A stretch of 64,000 nt of DNA from the NCBI RefSeq assembly GCF_011602085.1, contig NZ_JAAONY010000001.1, positions 620,001-684,000 on the forward strand, written 5' to 3'. The stretch comes from Pseudoteredinibacter isoporae. Its GTDB lineage: Bacteria > Pseudomonadota > Gammaproteobacteria > Pseudomonadales > Cellvibrionaceae. The position numbers were made by a program, and so were the translations under genes. Of this stretch, positions 16,081 to 24,899 are shown piece after piece (within the stretch, counting starts at the first letter, position 1; every line of letters begins with the position of its first letter). The notes beneath the pieces were generated by a model. That model saw only the letters and a program-made list of their open reading frames with translations, was not told the origin of the DNA and made no database searches.

Positions 16081-18135
16081 ATGAATCTGCGAGTGGCGAC
16101 TGATGTCGGAGGCACCTTTACCGATTTGGTGTACATCCGGGAAGGTGAAATTAAGGCCGTCAAGAGTGATACGGTTTACCCTAACTTTGACCAGGGAGTG
16201 ATCAATGCAGCGGCCAAGGCCCAATTGAGCCTGAGTGAGGTGAGTTTTTTTGCGCACGGGACAACCGTGGTCATCAATGCACTCACGGAGCGCAAAGGGG
16301 TGAAGACCGCTTTGGTCACCACGGCCGGCTTTCGGGATGTACTGGAAATCGCCCGTGGCAATACACCGGATATTTTCAACAACTACTATCGCAAGCCCGA
16401 GCCGTTTGTCCCGCGCTATTTGCGCCGAGAGATTCAGGAGCGTCTGGATCATCGTGGGCAAATTATCGAAGCGCCCAAGCTGGAAGCGCTGGATAGCATC
16501 ATTGCAGATTTTAAAGACGACGGTGTAGAAGCTATTGCCCTGTGCTTTCTGCACGCCTATTTAAACCCGGCGCATGAACAGCTTGCGGCGGAATACATTC
16601 GTGAGAAATGGCCAACGGTACATATTATTTGTTCCCATGAAATCTGCGCGGAATGGCGAGAGTACGAGCGCAGCAGTACCACGGTCTTATCGGCGTATGT
16701 GTTGCCGCCAGCGCAAAATTATCTCAACACCTTGAAGGAACAACTGGCCGATCAAGGCCTGGCCAGCGACCCTTTTATTATGCAATCCAATGGCGGAATC
16801 GCAACGTTGCAGGCTGCGAAAGCAAATCCGATCAGTCTGGTGGAATCCGGCCCGGTCGGTGGCATGTTGGGCGCGGTTGCTTATGGTCGTTTGATCGATG
16901 AAAGCAATATCATGGCGCTGGACATCGGTGGCACCACGGCAAAATGTTCCTTGGTTCATCGGGGACGAACGCGCGTAACCACCGAATATATCATCGAAAA
17001 AACCGCCACGACTGCGGGCTACCCGATTAAAACGCCAGTCATCGATATTGTTGAGATTGGAAACGGCGGCGGCAGTATTGCCCATCTTGATGCGGCGGGT
17101 TCTTTGCGAGTCGGCCCCAAAAGTGCAGGCTCCACTCCCGGGCCTGTTGCTTATGGACGTGGTGGTCAACAAGCGACAACCACCGATGCCAATTTAATCA
17201 CGGGAAAAATTAATCCGAATAATTTTGCCGGCGGTGATATCGAACCGGATATGAGTGCTGTACAAACTGCCTTTGAAACCCTGGCAGAACCGTTGGGTGT
17301 TGATGCGATTGATGTGGCCCACGGTGTGATTCGAATTGCCAACGCCAATATGGTCAATGCTCTTAAATTAATTTCTGTGAATCGTGGTCATGATCCCAGA
17401 GACTTTGCCCTGATGGCCTTTGGAGGTGGCGGTGCTATGCACGCCTGTGCACTGGCGCGTGAACTGAATGCGCGCAAAGTCATCATTCCGCCCTTGGCTG
17501 GCGTGTTCTCGGCTTTTGGTATGTTGATGATCGATTTACGCAGGGATTATATTCGTACTCACCGTCTGGATCTTACCGAAGCCGGCATTCAGGAAATACG
17601 AGCCACCTTTGCCGAGCAACTGTCACAGGCTGAAGGGGATTACGGTAAAGATGGCTTTGGCTCGGAACAATTGCTGCACGAACTGTATCTTGATGCCCGC
17701 TATCAAGGACAAGAGCATACCGTGAAGGTGCGAGTGGCTGATCTGGATCTGGAAGGAGAAGAATTTATCGGAGCAATGTCTTCCGTGTTCCATAAAAGTC
17801 ACGAGCAGGAATACAGTTTCCAACTAGCCGATTCTCCGATTGAAGTCGTAAATTTTCACTTGGTGTCCTACGCCTTGCTCGATAAGGCCGAATTAAAGGC
17901 CCAGGAAAAAACAGGCGGCGATGCATCATCGGCTTTGCTGGAAACTCGTTCGGTCGACTACGACGATTTGGGCGTCCATGACGCTGCTGTCTACCAACGT
18001 GAAAAGCTGCTGCATGGTATGCAGCTGTGTGGCCCAGCCATTATCGAAGAAAGCACAACGACCACGGTTGTAGAACCCAACACCCGCGTAGAGGTGGATG
18101 GCTTCGGCGGCTTACATATCTATCTGGAGGCCTGA
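16081..18135 (+). CDS. hyuA: Hydantoinase/oxoprolinase subunit A (HyuA-like)
   Basis: A 684-residue ASKHA-fold protein of the hydantoinase A/5-oxoprolinase alpha group. It carries phosphate-binding motifs DVGGTFTDLV near residue 8 and DIGGTTAKCSLV near 281, plus GNGGGSIAHLD, typical of ATP-dependent ring-opening enzymes. Together with HyuB it would hydrolyse a cyclic amide (5-oxoproline, N-methylhydantoin or similar) using ATP. Relatives also include acetone carboxylase and caprolactamase, so the substrate remains open. The hyuB ATG follows 3 bases after the stop. A weak AGGTGAG precedes the start. Confidence 0.92.
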   Translation: MNLRVATDVGGTFTDLVYIREGEIKAVKSDTVYPNFDQGVINAAAKAQLSLSEVSFFAHGTTVVINALTERKGVKTALVTTAGFRDVLEIARGNTPDIFNNYYRKPEPFVPRYLRREIQERLDHRGQIIEAPKLEALDSIIADFKDDGVEAIALCFLHAYLNPAHEQLAAEYIREKWPTVHIICSHEICAEWREYERSSTTVLSAYVLPPAQNYLNTLKEQLADQGLASDPFIMQSNGGIATLQAAKANPISLVESGPVGGMLGAVAYGRLIDESNIMALDIGGTTAKCSLVHRGRTRVTTEYIIEKTATTAGYPIKTPVIDIVEIGNGGGSIAHLDAAGSLRVGPKSAGSTPGPVAYGRGGQQATTTDANLITGKINPNNFAGGDIEPDMSAVQTAFETLAEPLGVDAIDVAHGVIRIANANMVNALKLISVNRGHDPRDFALMAFGGGGAMHACALARELNARKVIIPPLAGVFSAFGMLMIDLRRDYIRTHRLDLTEAGIQEIRATFAEQLSQAEGDYGKDGFGSEQLLHELYLDARYQGQEHTVKVRVADLDLEGEEFIGAMSSVFHKSHEQEYSFQLADSPIEVVNFHLVSYALLDKAELKAQEKTGGDASSALLETRSVDYDDLGVHDAAVYQREKLLHGMQLCGPAIIEESTTTTVVEPNTRVEVDGFGGLHIYLEA

Positions 18136-18138
18136 GCC

Positions 18139-19839
18139 ATGCAAAAGTCTATGCAAACCCCCACTCAAAAACCCATGGATATTTTTACCATCGAAGTGAT
18201 CAAGAATTCACTGGTGGCCATTGGTGAAGAAATGTTTCTGGCGCTGAAGCGCAGCAGCAAAAGCCCGATTATTTATGAGTCCCTGGATTACGGTATTGGC
18301 ATTACCGATGCCAAGGGTCGTTTAATCGCCCAGGGGAATGGCATTCCCGGTTTTATTGGTACGCTGGATGGCGGCGTGCAAACCCTGCTGAAAAAATTCA
18401 GCCTGTCGGATATTTTTCCGGGCGATGTGTTTATCCTGAACGATCCTTACTCCGGGGGTGGAACACATCTCTCCGATGTTTGTATGATTCGCCCGGTATT
18501 TTTTAATGATGAGCTGCTTGCCTGGACGGCCAACAAAGCGCACTGGACCGAAATCGGTGGTAAAGACCCAGGCAGCTACAGCGCCGATGCCAGTGAAGTG
18601 TATCAGGAAGGTTTGCAGTTTCCCGGCATTAAAGTGTTTGAACGTGGTAATGCCAACCAGGCGCTGCTGGATTTAATTGCGGCCAATGTTCGATTGCCGG
18701 ATATGACCCTTGGGGATCTGCATGCCTGCGCGGCGTCTCTGCAAGTGGGGGAACAGCGTTTTCTCGCCGTGATGGAAAAATACGGACGGGATATTACCTT
18801 GCAAGCCATCGACAGTCTGCTCGATCACGGCGACACCATGGTTCGGGAACGCTTTAAAGAGTTGCCCAAAGGCAGTTGGACGGCGGAGGATGTCATCGAC
18901 GAAGATGGCGTGGGTCATGGTCCGTTTACGGTAAAAGTTAAAGTCAGCATCAGCGACGACGAATTCACTCTCGATTACAGCGGCACCGATGCCCAGGCAC
19001 CCGGTCCGATTAACTGTTCCATGGGGGTATTGGTGTCTGCCGCGCGAGAAGTGTTTATGGGTGTGGTGCAACCCGATGCGCCGGCTACGGAAGGGTGTTT
19101 TCGTCGCTTGAAAGTGATTTGCCCCGAAGGCACATTGCTGACCGCCCAGCGTCCCGCTCCGGTGTCATCTTATTTTGAAGCCATGGTTTGCGCGGCGGAT
19201 GTCGCCCGGCGTGCATTGGCGGACGTATTGCCGGGTGTGATTACCGCAGGGCAGTTTGGCTCAGTGTGCACCATGAACCTGTCCGGACGTTTACCTGATA
19301 GCGATGAAAATTATTTGTTGGTCGAACCTTTGGTGGGTGGCTGGGGTGCTGGCGTGGATAAACACGGTGAGTCCGGTCAGTTCTGTGTCGGCAATGGCGA
19401 GACCAGTAATATTCCGGTGGAAATCCTGGAAGCCCGTTACGGTATTCGCGTGGAGCGTTATAGTTTTGATACCGACTCAGCCGCTGGCGCAGGCGAGTTT
19501 CGCGGTGGCCTGGGTGTGGTGCACGAGTATCGCGTACTGGCCGCGCCCGCCGATATTTCCAGCTTTTTTGGCCGCGCCGAAACGCCGCCCTGGGGAATCG
19601 ACGGGGGGCATGATGGCAGCTGCAATCGTATTGAAGTTTTCGACAAGGCGGGTAATTTAAAAGGTCGTTTTGCCCGAACCAGTCGCTTTCCATTGGCGGA
19701 AGGTGATTTAATTCGTTTAATTACCGGCACTGGCGGTGGCTGGGGTAAACCGGAAAAGCGTTGTCGGGAATCCCTGATGAGCGATGTTAAAAACGGTTAC
19801 ATTCATCGCGATCAGGCCGAAGCCATTTACGGTTTGTAA
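18139..19839 (+). CDS. hyuB: Hydantoinase/oxoprolinase subunit B (HyuB-like)
   Basis: A 566-residue partner of HyuA with the family's PSGGGTHLSDVCM-like region (here NDPYSGGGTHLSD about residues 97-109), the LDYSGTDAQAPGPINC segment (about 276-291) and a C-terminal glycine-rich ITGTGGGWGKPEKR. It begins 3 bases after hyuA, so the two are translated together. HyuA and HyuB form the catalytic complex. No D-hydantoinase (HyuH) or carbamoylase (HyuC) is nearby, so the pathway seems to use ATP-driven ring opening. Confidence 0.92.
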   Translation: MQKSMQTPTQKPMDIFTIEVIKNSLVAIGEEMFLALKRSSKSPIIYESLDYGIGITDAKGRLIAQGNGIPGFIGTLDGGVQTLLKKFSLSDIFPGDVFILNDPYSGGGTHLSDVCMIRPVFFNDELLAWTANKAHWTEIGGKDPGSYSADASEVYQEGLQFPGIKVFERGNANQALLDLIAANVRLPDMTLGDLHACAASLQVGEQRFLAVMEKYGRDITLQAIDSLLDHGDTMVRERFKELPKGSWTAEDVIDEDGVGHGPFTVKVKVSISDDEFTLDYSGTDAQAPGPINCSMGVLVSAAREVFMGVVQPDAPATEGCFRRLKVICPEGTLLTAQRPAPVSSYFEAMVCAADVARRALADVLPGVITAGQFGSVCTMNLSGRLPDSDENYLLVEPLVGGWGAGVDKHGESGQFCVGNGETSNIPVEILEARYGIRVERYSFDTDSAAGAGEFRGGLGVVHEYRVLAAPADISSFFGRAETPPWGIDGGHDGSCNRIEVFDKAGNLKGRFARTSRFPLAEGDLIRLITGTGGGWGKPEKRCRESLMSDVKNGYIHRDQAEAIYGL

Positions 19840-19894
19840 AACACTATTGATAGATCGCATTAAAAACAAGGTCGATAAGGACAAGAAGAATATC

Positions 19895-21076
19895 ATGAGC
19901 CCAACAGTTGTCAGCCGAGAATCTTACGCTTTGGGAATTGCCGGGACGCTCTGTGCACTTGTTGGGTATTCGGTGATTTTTCTGCTGCCTTCCTTTGTTG
20001 AAGCCGCGGCACAACATTACGGCCTGAATGATCAACAATTGGGTTGGTTGGGCGCCGCCGACACGGCGGGTCTCGCGTTATCGACAACGGTGATGGCCAT
20101 TTACCTGCAGCGTTTTACATTGGCCCGGCTTTTATGGTCGGGTGTGCTGATTGCGATTTTGGGCAATCTGTACAGTTTGTTTTCGGCTGACTTAAGCCAT
20201 TTGCTGGGCGCTCGATTTTTAGCAGGCCTGGGGGAAGGTTTGCTGGTGGTTGTGGGTATGTCGACCCTGGCTCAAACCCGGGATACCAATCGCTGGTTTG
20301 CAATTTATACCGCCGCTGCGGTGTTGTTGCAGGCAGCGGGATTATTCGCGCTTCCTAAAATTATCGCCCAGTGGGGTTTTGATGGAGTGATTTTCTGCTT
20401 TTTAATGCTACTGATTGGCCCGCTGTTTTGCCGACGCTTTTTAATGCCATTGAGCGATCAAAACGGTACAAACAATCCGGAATCCCCTGCGGACACTTCA
20501 CGGGCTGTTTCAAAAACATCACTCTACGTTGCGCTGTTCGCTGTTCTCGGTTTTTATATCAGCATTGGCACCTTCTGGACCTATGCCGCAACATTAGGGA
20601 CAGCGGAAGGTTTCAGTTTTGAATGGGTATCAGAAGCGTTGAGCTTATCAATGATTGGTGGCTTTGCCGGAGCTGTATTATTGGTATTTTTAGGGTCAGC
20701 AGCGAAAAACTATTGGATTTATTTAATATCGGCGATCGTTATGGTGGTCAGCTTGTGGCTGCTTCTTGGCGGTTTTACGCAATGGCAGTACCTGAGTGCC
20801 TTGATGGCCTACAGTGTGGTCTGGAGCGTTATTGCCTCCAAGCTTTACGCCGATGTTGCTGAAGGCGATGGCAGCGGCCGTTTTATCACCGCCTGCCAAC
20901 CCCTGATTAATATTGGTTTCGCATTGGGCCCACTGCTGGCTTCCCAGTGGATTCTTGATCATGGAAATCAGGTGATCATTTATCTCGCGGCATTGGCATT
21001 GATCTTTTCCGTTGTCTGTATCTATCCATTAGTGAATTCCCTTGCTTATTCCCGAGATGTGGAGAACGCTCAGTGA
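19895..21076 (+). CDS. MFS transporter, probable uptake permease of the hyu locus
   Basis: A 393-residue major-facilitator protein from ATG 19895, with ten to twelve hydrophobic segments starting ALGIAGTLCALVGYSVIFLL and a central loop near residues 190-210. A longer reading from 19784 would overlap hyuB and lacks a ribosome site. Its stop codon overlaps the GTG start of the cyclophilin gene in the sequence GTGA. Being the third gene of the operon, it probably carries the cyclic amide or its product across the inner membrane. Confidence 0.88.
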   Translation: MSPTVVSRESYALGIAGTLCALVGYSVIFLLPSFVEAAAQHYGLNDQQLGWLGAADTAGLALSTTVMAIYLQRFTLARLLWSGVLIAILGNLYSLFSADLSHLLGARFLAGLGEGLLVVVGMSTLAQTRDTNRWFAIYTAAAVLLQAAGLFALPKIIAQWGFDGVIFCFLMLLIGPLFCRRFLMPLSDQNGTNNPESPADTSRAVSKTSLYVALFAVLGFYISIGTFWTYAATLGTAEGFSFEWVSEALSLSMIGGFAGAVLLVFLGSAAKNYWIYLISAIVMVVSLWLLLGGFTQWQYLSALMAYSVVWSVIASKLYADVAEGDGSGRFITACQPLINIGFALGPLLASQWILDHGNQVIIYLAALALIFSVVCIYPLVNSLAYSRDVENAQ

Positions 21077-21615
21077 ATCTTGGTCGCTCTCTTGTAAAGC
21101 AGGTTTCCATGCAAACGGGATTGGGGGAACTGATTTTTGAGCTTTATCCGAATAAAGCCCCTAAAACGGTCGCTAACTTTCTACGCTATGTGGAATCAAA
21201 ACGGTTTAATGGCAGCGACTTTTTCAGAATTGTCACCGAAGCCCACCCTCAAACTGAAGACCCGGTCAAAATAGAAACCATTCAAGGTGGGCTGAATATT
21301 GATCATCCGAATTTATTGGAGAGCATTGGGCACGAGCCCACCACAGAGACAGGCTTGCACCATCGACGTGGCAGTTTGTCCATGGCGCGTTATCAAGTGG
21401 GCAGCGCCAACGGCAGTTTCTTTATCTGCTTTCGCGATGAGCCCGCCCTGGATTTTGCGGGCGCCCGCCAGCCTGATGGACAGGGCTTTGCTGTATTCGG
21501 CCAGCTTGTCGACGGTTATCCGGTGTTGGATGCTTTGTACGCCCGTGCTGAACGAGATGAATATCTGACAACCCCCATCGCGATTGAACAAGTCAGTGTG
21601 CTCCACGCTCCTTAG
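21073..21615 (+). CDS. Cyclophilin-type peptidyl-prolyl cis-trans isomerase
   Basis: A 180-residue cyclophilin without signal peptide, so cytoplasmic. Conserved segments are YPNKAPKTVANFL, the FFRIV containing the catalytic arginine, IQGGL and a modified GSQFFI region reading NGSFFICF. The usual tryptophan is not evident. The GTG start overlaps the MFS stop by 4 bases (GTGA), so translation is coupled; ATG 21109 is an alternative start. Why a folding isomerase is part of a hydantoinase-type operon is unclear: it might assist HyuAB assembly or act on a proline-like substrate. Its end overlaps the convergent racemase gene by 3 bases. Confidence 0.87.
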   Translation: MNLGRSLVKQVSMQTGLGELIFELYPNKAPKTVANFLRYVESKRFNGSDFFRIVTEAHPQTEDPVKIETIQGGLNIDHPNLLESIGHEPTTETGLHHRRGSLSMARYQVGSANGSFFICFRDEPALDFAGARQPDGQGFAVFGQLVDGYPVLDALYARAERDEYLTTPIAIEQVSVLHAP

Positions 21616-22400
21616 ACTCGAAGCACTTTTCCAATCGATTTTTCAGCATCCATAAAATATTCTCCAGCCCGTGGGTCGCTCCAGGGTGCCTCCAGACTCC
21701 CTGCACTGCTGCTATGCCAACCGAACTGTTGTTTGTTCTGTGCCGCCAGTTTAGCTTGTGCCAATGCAGCTAAAGCCGGGTCGATGACCGGAACGGATAT
21801 ACGGTCCTGCAAACGTTTATAAACGCCAAGGTTTGCTGAACAACCCAGAATAATCGCTTCAGCGCCGTCCTGTTGAATGGCTTCATGAGCAAGAGCCTCA
21901 AAGGATTCAATGTCGTCGTGCTGATGATTCAGATAGTCACTGACCCGGCATTGGCTGTCGGGCAGTGACGCAATAAAGTTTTGATAGCCGTAACGATGCA
22001 GGTTTTCAGAAATGCGCTGACGCCATTTACTGCGGCCAATAATAATCGATGCACGATTGGCGAGCAGGCTGGCGGTTTGCAAGGCACTTTGGCAGGGCGC
22101 GGTTACAATCATCTGTTCGCATATCTCGCGTGCTTCGTGCAAACACAAATCGTAAAAGCAGCCGATAACGGCTGCATCGTATCCCGCCTTCTCTGCCCAG
22201 TGAATAGCTTTCACGAGGTCCGCACTGACCAGAGCCTCATAGCTGTGATACTCCAGATTATCCCAGGGCAAACCCGCCCGGAGGGAAACGACATCGATCT
22301 GGCACTGCGTCTCTTTCAAGCATTGGAAATGCTGGACCAATTCCGGTAGAAAATCCGGACTGCTGACCGGGTCGATGTAGCAGAGTTTTATGTTTGCCAT
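21612..22400 (-). CDS. Asp/Glu/hydantoin racemase family protein (HyuE-like)
   Basis: A 262-residue protein of the aspartate/glutamate/hydantoin racemase superfamily. The two catalytic cysteines are present: C81 in AVIGCFYD and C187 in ILGCSAN. It would interconvert enantiomers of a cyclic ureide or amino acid feeding HyuAB. The start ATG has GGAGAG 7 bases upstream. A strong intrinsic terminator lies only 18 bases before the ATG, so expression from the TonB receptor side requires read-through. The 3' end overlaps the cyclophilin gene by 3 bases. Confidence 0.88.
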   Translation of the reverse strand: MANIKLCYIDPVSSPDFLPELVQHFQCLKETQCQIDVVSLRAGLPWDNLEYHSYEALVSADLVKAIHWAEKAGYDAAVIGCFYDLCLHEAREICEQMIVTAPCQSALQTASLLANRASIIIGRSKWRQRISENLHRYGYQNFIASLPDSQCRVSDYLNHQHDDIESFEALAHEAIQQDGAEAIILGCSANLGVYKRLQDRISVPVIDPALAALAQAKLAAQNKQQFGWHSSSAGSLEAPWSDPRAGEYFMDAEKSIGKVLRV

Positions 22401-22418
22401 ATTCGTGCTCTCCAGAAC

Positions 22419-22444
22419 AAAAAAAGCCGCAGGGTTTGCGGCTT
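22419..22444 (-). terminator. Intrinsic terminator/attenuator between TonB receptor and racemase genes
   Basis: On the minus strand a 7-bp stem (aagccgc/gcggctt, 5 GC pairs) with a 7-base loop is followed by seven T. It ends the TonB receptor unit yet stands 18 bases before the racemase ATG, leaving no space for a separate promoter. It probably acts as an attenuator that lowers racemase expression. Confidence 0.8.
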
Positions 22445-22508
22445 CAAGAGGGTTTGCTGAATTATCGGTTTCGCCTTTAATGATTGAAAGGCATCCGGGA
22501 AAAGCCGC

Positions 22509-24680
22509 TTAGTAAAAGTTAAAGCTCAGCTCGACGCCATAACTGCGAGGCTGTTGGCGGTAATATTGCGCGCCGGCGTAAAAGTTAGCGGCGGAATAGG
22601 TCACATCTCGGCTATCCGCCAGGTTTTTACCCCAGAGAGAGACTTCCCAATTATCGCTCTCACTGCCGATGCTCAAACGCGCAGAACTGTTATTAATGGG
22701 GCCGTAAATACCATTGGGATCGGCCAGTGCGGCGGCCTGTTCTTCAACGCGGCTAAAGCTGGCGAAGGCACGTGCGTAAAGCTCATCACTCAGGTTCCAA
22801 CGATAAGCCATAGCCAGGTTGTAACTCCACTCGGGCGCCTGGGCCAAAGTGGTGCCCGGCGTTACGGGCGTGAACAGGGTCAAACCCCGCAAGCTGCTTG
22901 GTGGTACGGTTACTTCGGCATCCAGATAGGAAATGCCGGCTCGAATATCCAAGCCTTCAAGTGGCAGCCACTCCAGCTCAACTTCCGCACCGTCGATTTC
23001 AGATTCCGGAATATTGTCCAGAGTCACGATAAAGATATTGTCTGGGGTCGCACCCAACAACAGGGATTGGCGGTTGTCGTAATCGTAGTGGAAATACGCC
23101 GCGTTCAAACGCAGGGTCTGATCCAGCAGATCACTTTTAAAGCCGATTTCGTAAGAGAACACTTCTTCGGGGTTGGTATAACCCCAGACTTCCTGGGCCA
23201 GTGCCGGGCTGCCGTAGAACACACCGGTTTTATAGCCGGTGGCTACATTGGCATACAACAGAGTGTTGTCATTGAAATCGTAATCCAGGCCAACTCGATA
23301 AGAGAAATCCGATTCCGTGCGACTGTCATTTAAACGAGCCACTTCGGCACCTGGGGTGGTGAAAATAACGTTACCATCCACATCGATGGTGTTGCCGTTA
23401 AAGCTGCGTTCATCGCGTGAATAGCGCAGGCCTACGGATAGATGCAGCTCATCACTCAGATCGGTTTCTGTGTGAATAAAAGCACCGAAGGAATCGGTTT
23501 CCTGCACATAGTCTGCTGCAGCACGGGAGCGGTTCGGGAACACGCCAAAAGGCACCGCAGAATCGCTGATGTCCCGGACGGTGATTTCGTCATTGGAAAA
23601 ACTGATCCCGGCCACCCAGCTGAAATTATCCGTAGCATCGGAATTCACACGAAATTCCTGGGAGTATTGAGTGACTTGACTGTCCTGGAAGAAATCAAAG
23701 GTCGGGAAAGGGTCGCCGTCGAGGTTGTCGACTACTTTACGCTCGTAGTCATCCCAGGCGGTGATGGAGGTCAGGGTAAAGCTGTCGAATTCATATTGCA
23801 GATTCAGGGAGCTGCCCACGCCCTGCTCGTCGCGCATCACATTTAAATCACCAACGCGGACTTTATCCGGGGCTTCGGTACCGGTGGCGATATCAAAACC
23901 GGCGGGTGCAAAAGGGCCGCCTGTGCTTTGTGGGGATTCCGGCGTAGAGTCATCTTTTGACAGATGGATATTTAACAGACCGGACAAACGTTCATTGATA
24001 TCGAAGGCCAATAAGCCCCGAGCCGCGAAGCGATCCACAAGGCCAAACTCACGACCGGTGTCGATATCCTGCTGCCAACCCTGATCCGACTTTTCATAGT
24101 CAAAGGCGAAGCGGCCGCGTACATCCTCACTCAGCGCGCCACTGACAAAACCGTTTGCGCTGGAGGTTCGCCAGTTGCCGTAGCCCAATGTAATACCGGC
24201 TTCGAATTCGTCAGTGGGTTTGTTGGAGATAAAATTAATCGCACCGCCGGTTGTGTTTTTACCGTAAAGGGTACCCTGCGGACCCTTCAAGACTTCCACG
24301 CGTTCGATATCAAAAAGCTGTCCGCTCAGCAGCGCCGGAGAGCTGGCGAAGACTTCATCGGTATAAACGCCTACGCCGCTGTTATTGTTGATATTAAAGT
24401 CGTCGAGGCCAATACCGCGAATCGCAAAAATCGGCGTGCCACCCGATGTGGCGTTGGCGGTGCTCAGGCCCGGTGTGAAAGTGGCCAGATCTTTTGGCGA
24501 ACTCAAGTTCATGTCTTTCACTTGCTCGCCGTTAAAGGCACTGACCGTGACACCAATGTCCTGTACAGATTGTGCGCGCTTCTGCGCTGTGACTACGACC
24601 TCTTCCAAAGTCTGTTGGGCTTGCGATTGGCTGCTGATGGCCAACGGCAGAGCTGCGAGTAAAAGACGGTTAATACGCAT
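22509..24680 (-). CDS. TonB-dependent outer-membrane receptor (723 aa)
   Basis: I choose ATG 24680 because it gives a standard signal peptide (MRINRLLLAALPLAISSQSQA); ATGs at 24698 and 24701 would add a charged leader. The plug starts QTLEEVVVTAQKRAQSVQDIGVTV and has the conserved IERVEVLKGPQGTLYGKNTTGG region around residues 105-128. The 22-strand barrel ends in SFNFY. It is in the same unit as the racemase downstream through an attenuator, and faces the hyuAB operon, so it probably imports the cyclic amide or a conjugate of it. The specific ligand cannot be told from sequence. Confidence 0.94.
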   Translation of the reverse strand: MRINRLLLAALPLAISSQSQAQQTLEEVVVTAQKRAQSVQDIGVTVSAFNGEQVKDMNLSSPKDLATFTPGLSTANATSGGTPIFAIRGIGLDDFNINNNSGVGVYTDEVFASSPALLSGQLFDIERVEVLKGPQGTLYGKNTTGGAINFISNKPTDEFEAGITLGYGNWRTSSANGFVSGALSEDVRGRFAFDYEKSDQGWQQDIDTGREFGLVDRFAARGLLAFDINERLSGLLNIHLSKDDSTPESPQSTGGPFAPAGFDIATGTEAPDKVRVGDLNVMRDEQGVGSSLNLQYEFDSFTLTSITAWDDYERKVVDNLDGDPFPTFDFFQDSQVTQYSQEFRVNSDATDNFSWVAGISFSNDEITVRDISDSAVPFGVFPNRSRAAADYVQETDSFGAFIHTETDLSDELHLSVGLRYSRDERSFNGNTIDVDGNVIFTTPGAEVARLNDSRTESDFSYRVGLDYDFNDNTLLYANVATGYKTGVFYGSPALAQEVWGYTNPEEVFSYEIGFKSDLLDQTLRLNAAYFHYDYDNRQSLLLGATPDNIFIVTLDNIPESEIDGAEVELEWLPLEGLDIRAGISYLDAEVTVPPSSLRGLTLFTPVTPGTTLAQAPEWSYNLAMAYRWNLSDELYARAFASFSRVEEQAAALADPNGIYGPINNSSARLSIGSESDNWEVSLWGKNLADSRDVTYSAANFYAGAQYYRQQPRSYGVELSFNFY

Positions 24681-24899
24681 CGCCTGGGTTCCCCTCATCA
24701 TATTTTTATCTATTCGCACCAAAGTTGGTGCCTATTGATGGATTTCTAATCAGTCTATCAACAGGTCGCGAAACAAGACGCGTTACTCGGGGGTGGACAA
24801 TAAACATTATGCGGTAATCATTAATGGCGCTGAATTTCCTGCGGCGGGTGTGTGCGAGGTATTCTGCAATCCGGGCTGGGAGTCTGATAAACTAGCACC

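Noticed and set aside
22554..23333. 259-codon plus-strand frame inside the second TonB receptor gene
   Set aside because: Antisense to a clear beta-barrel sequence.
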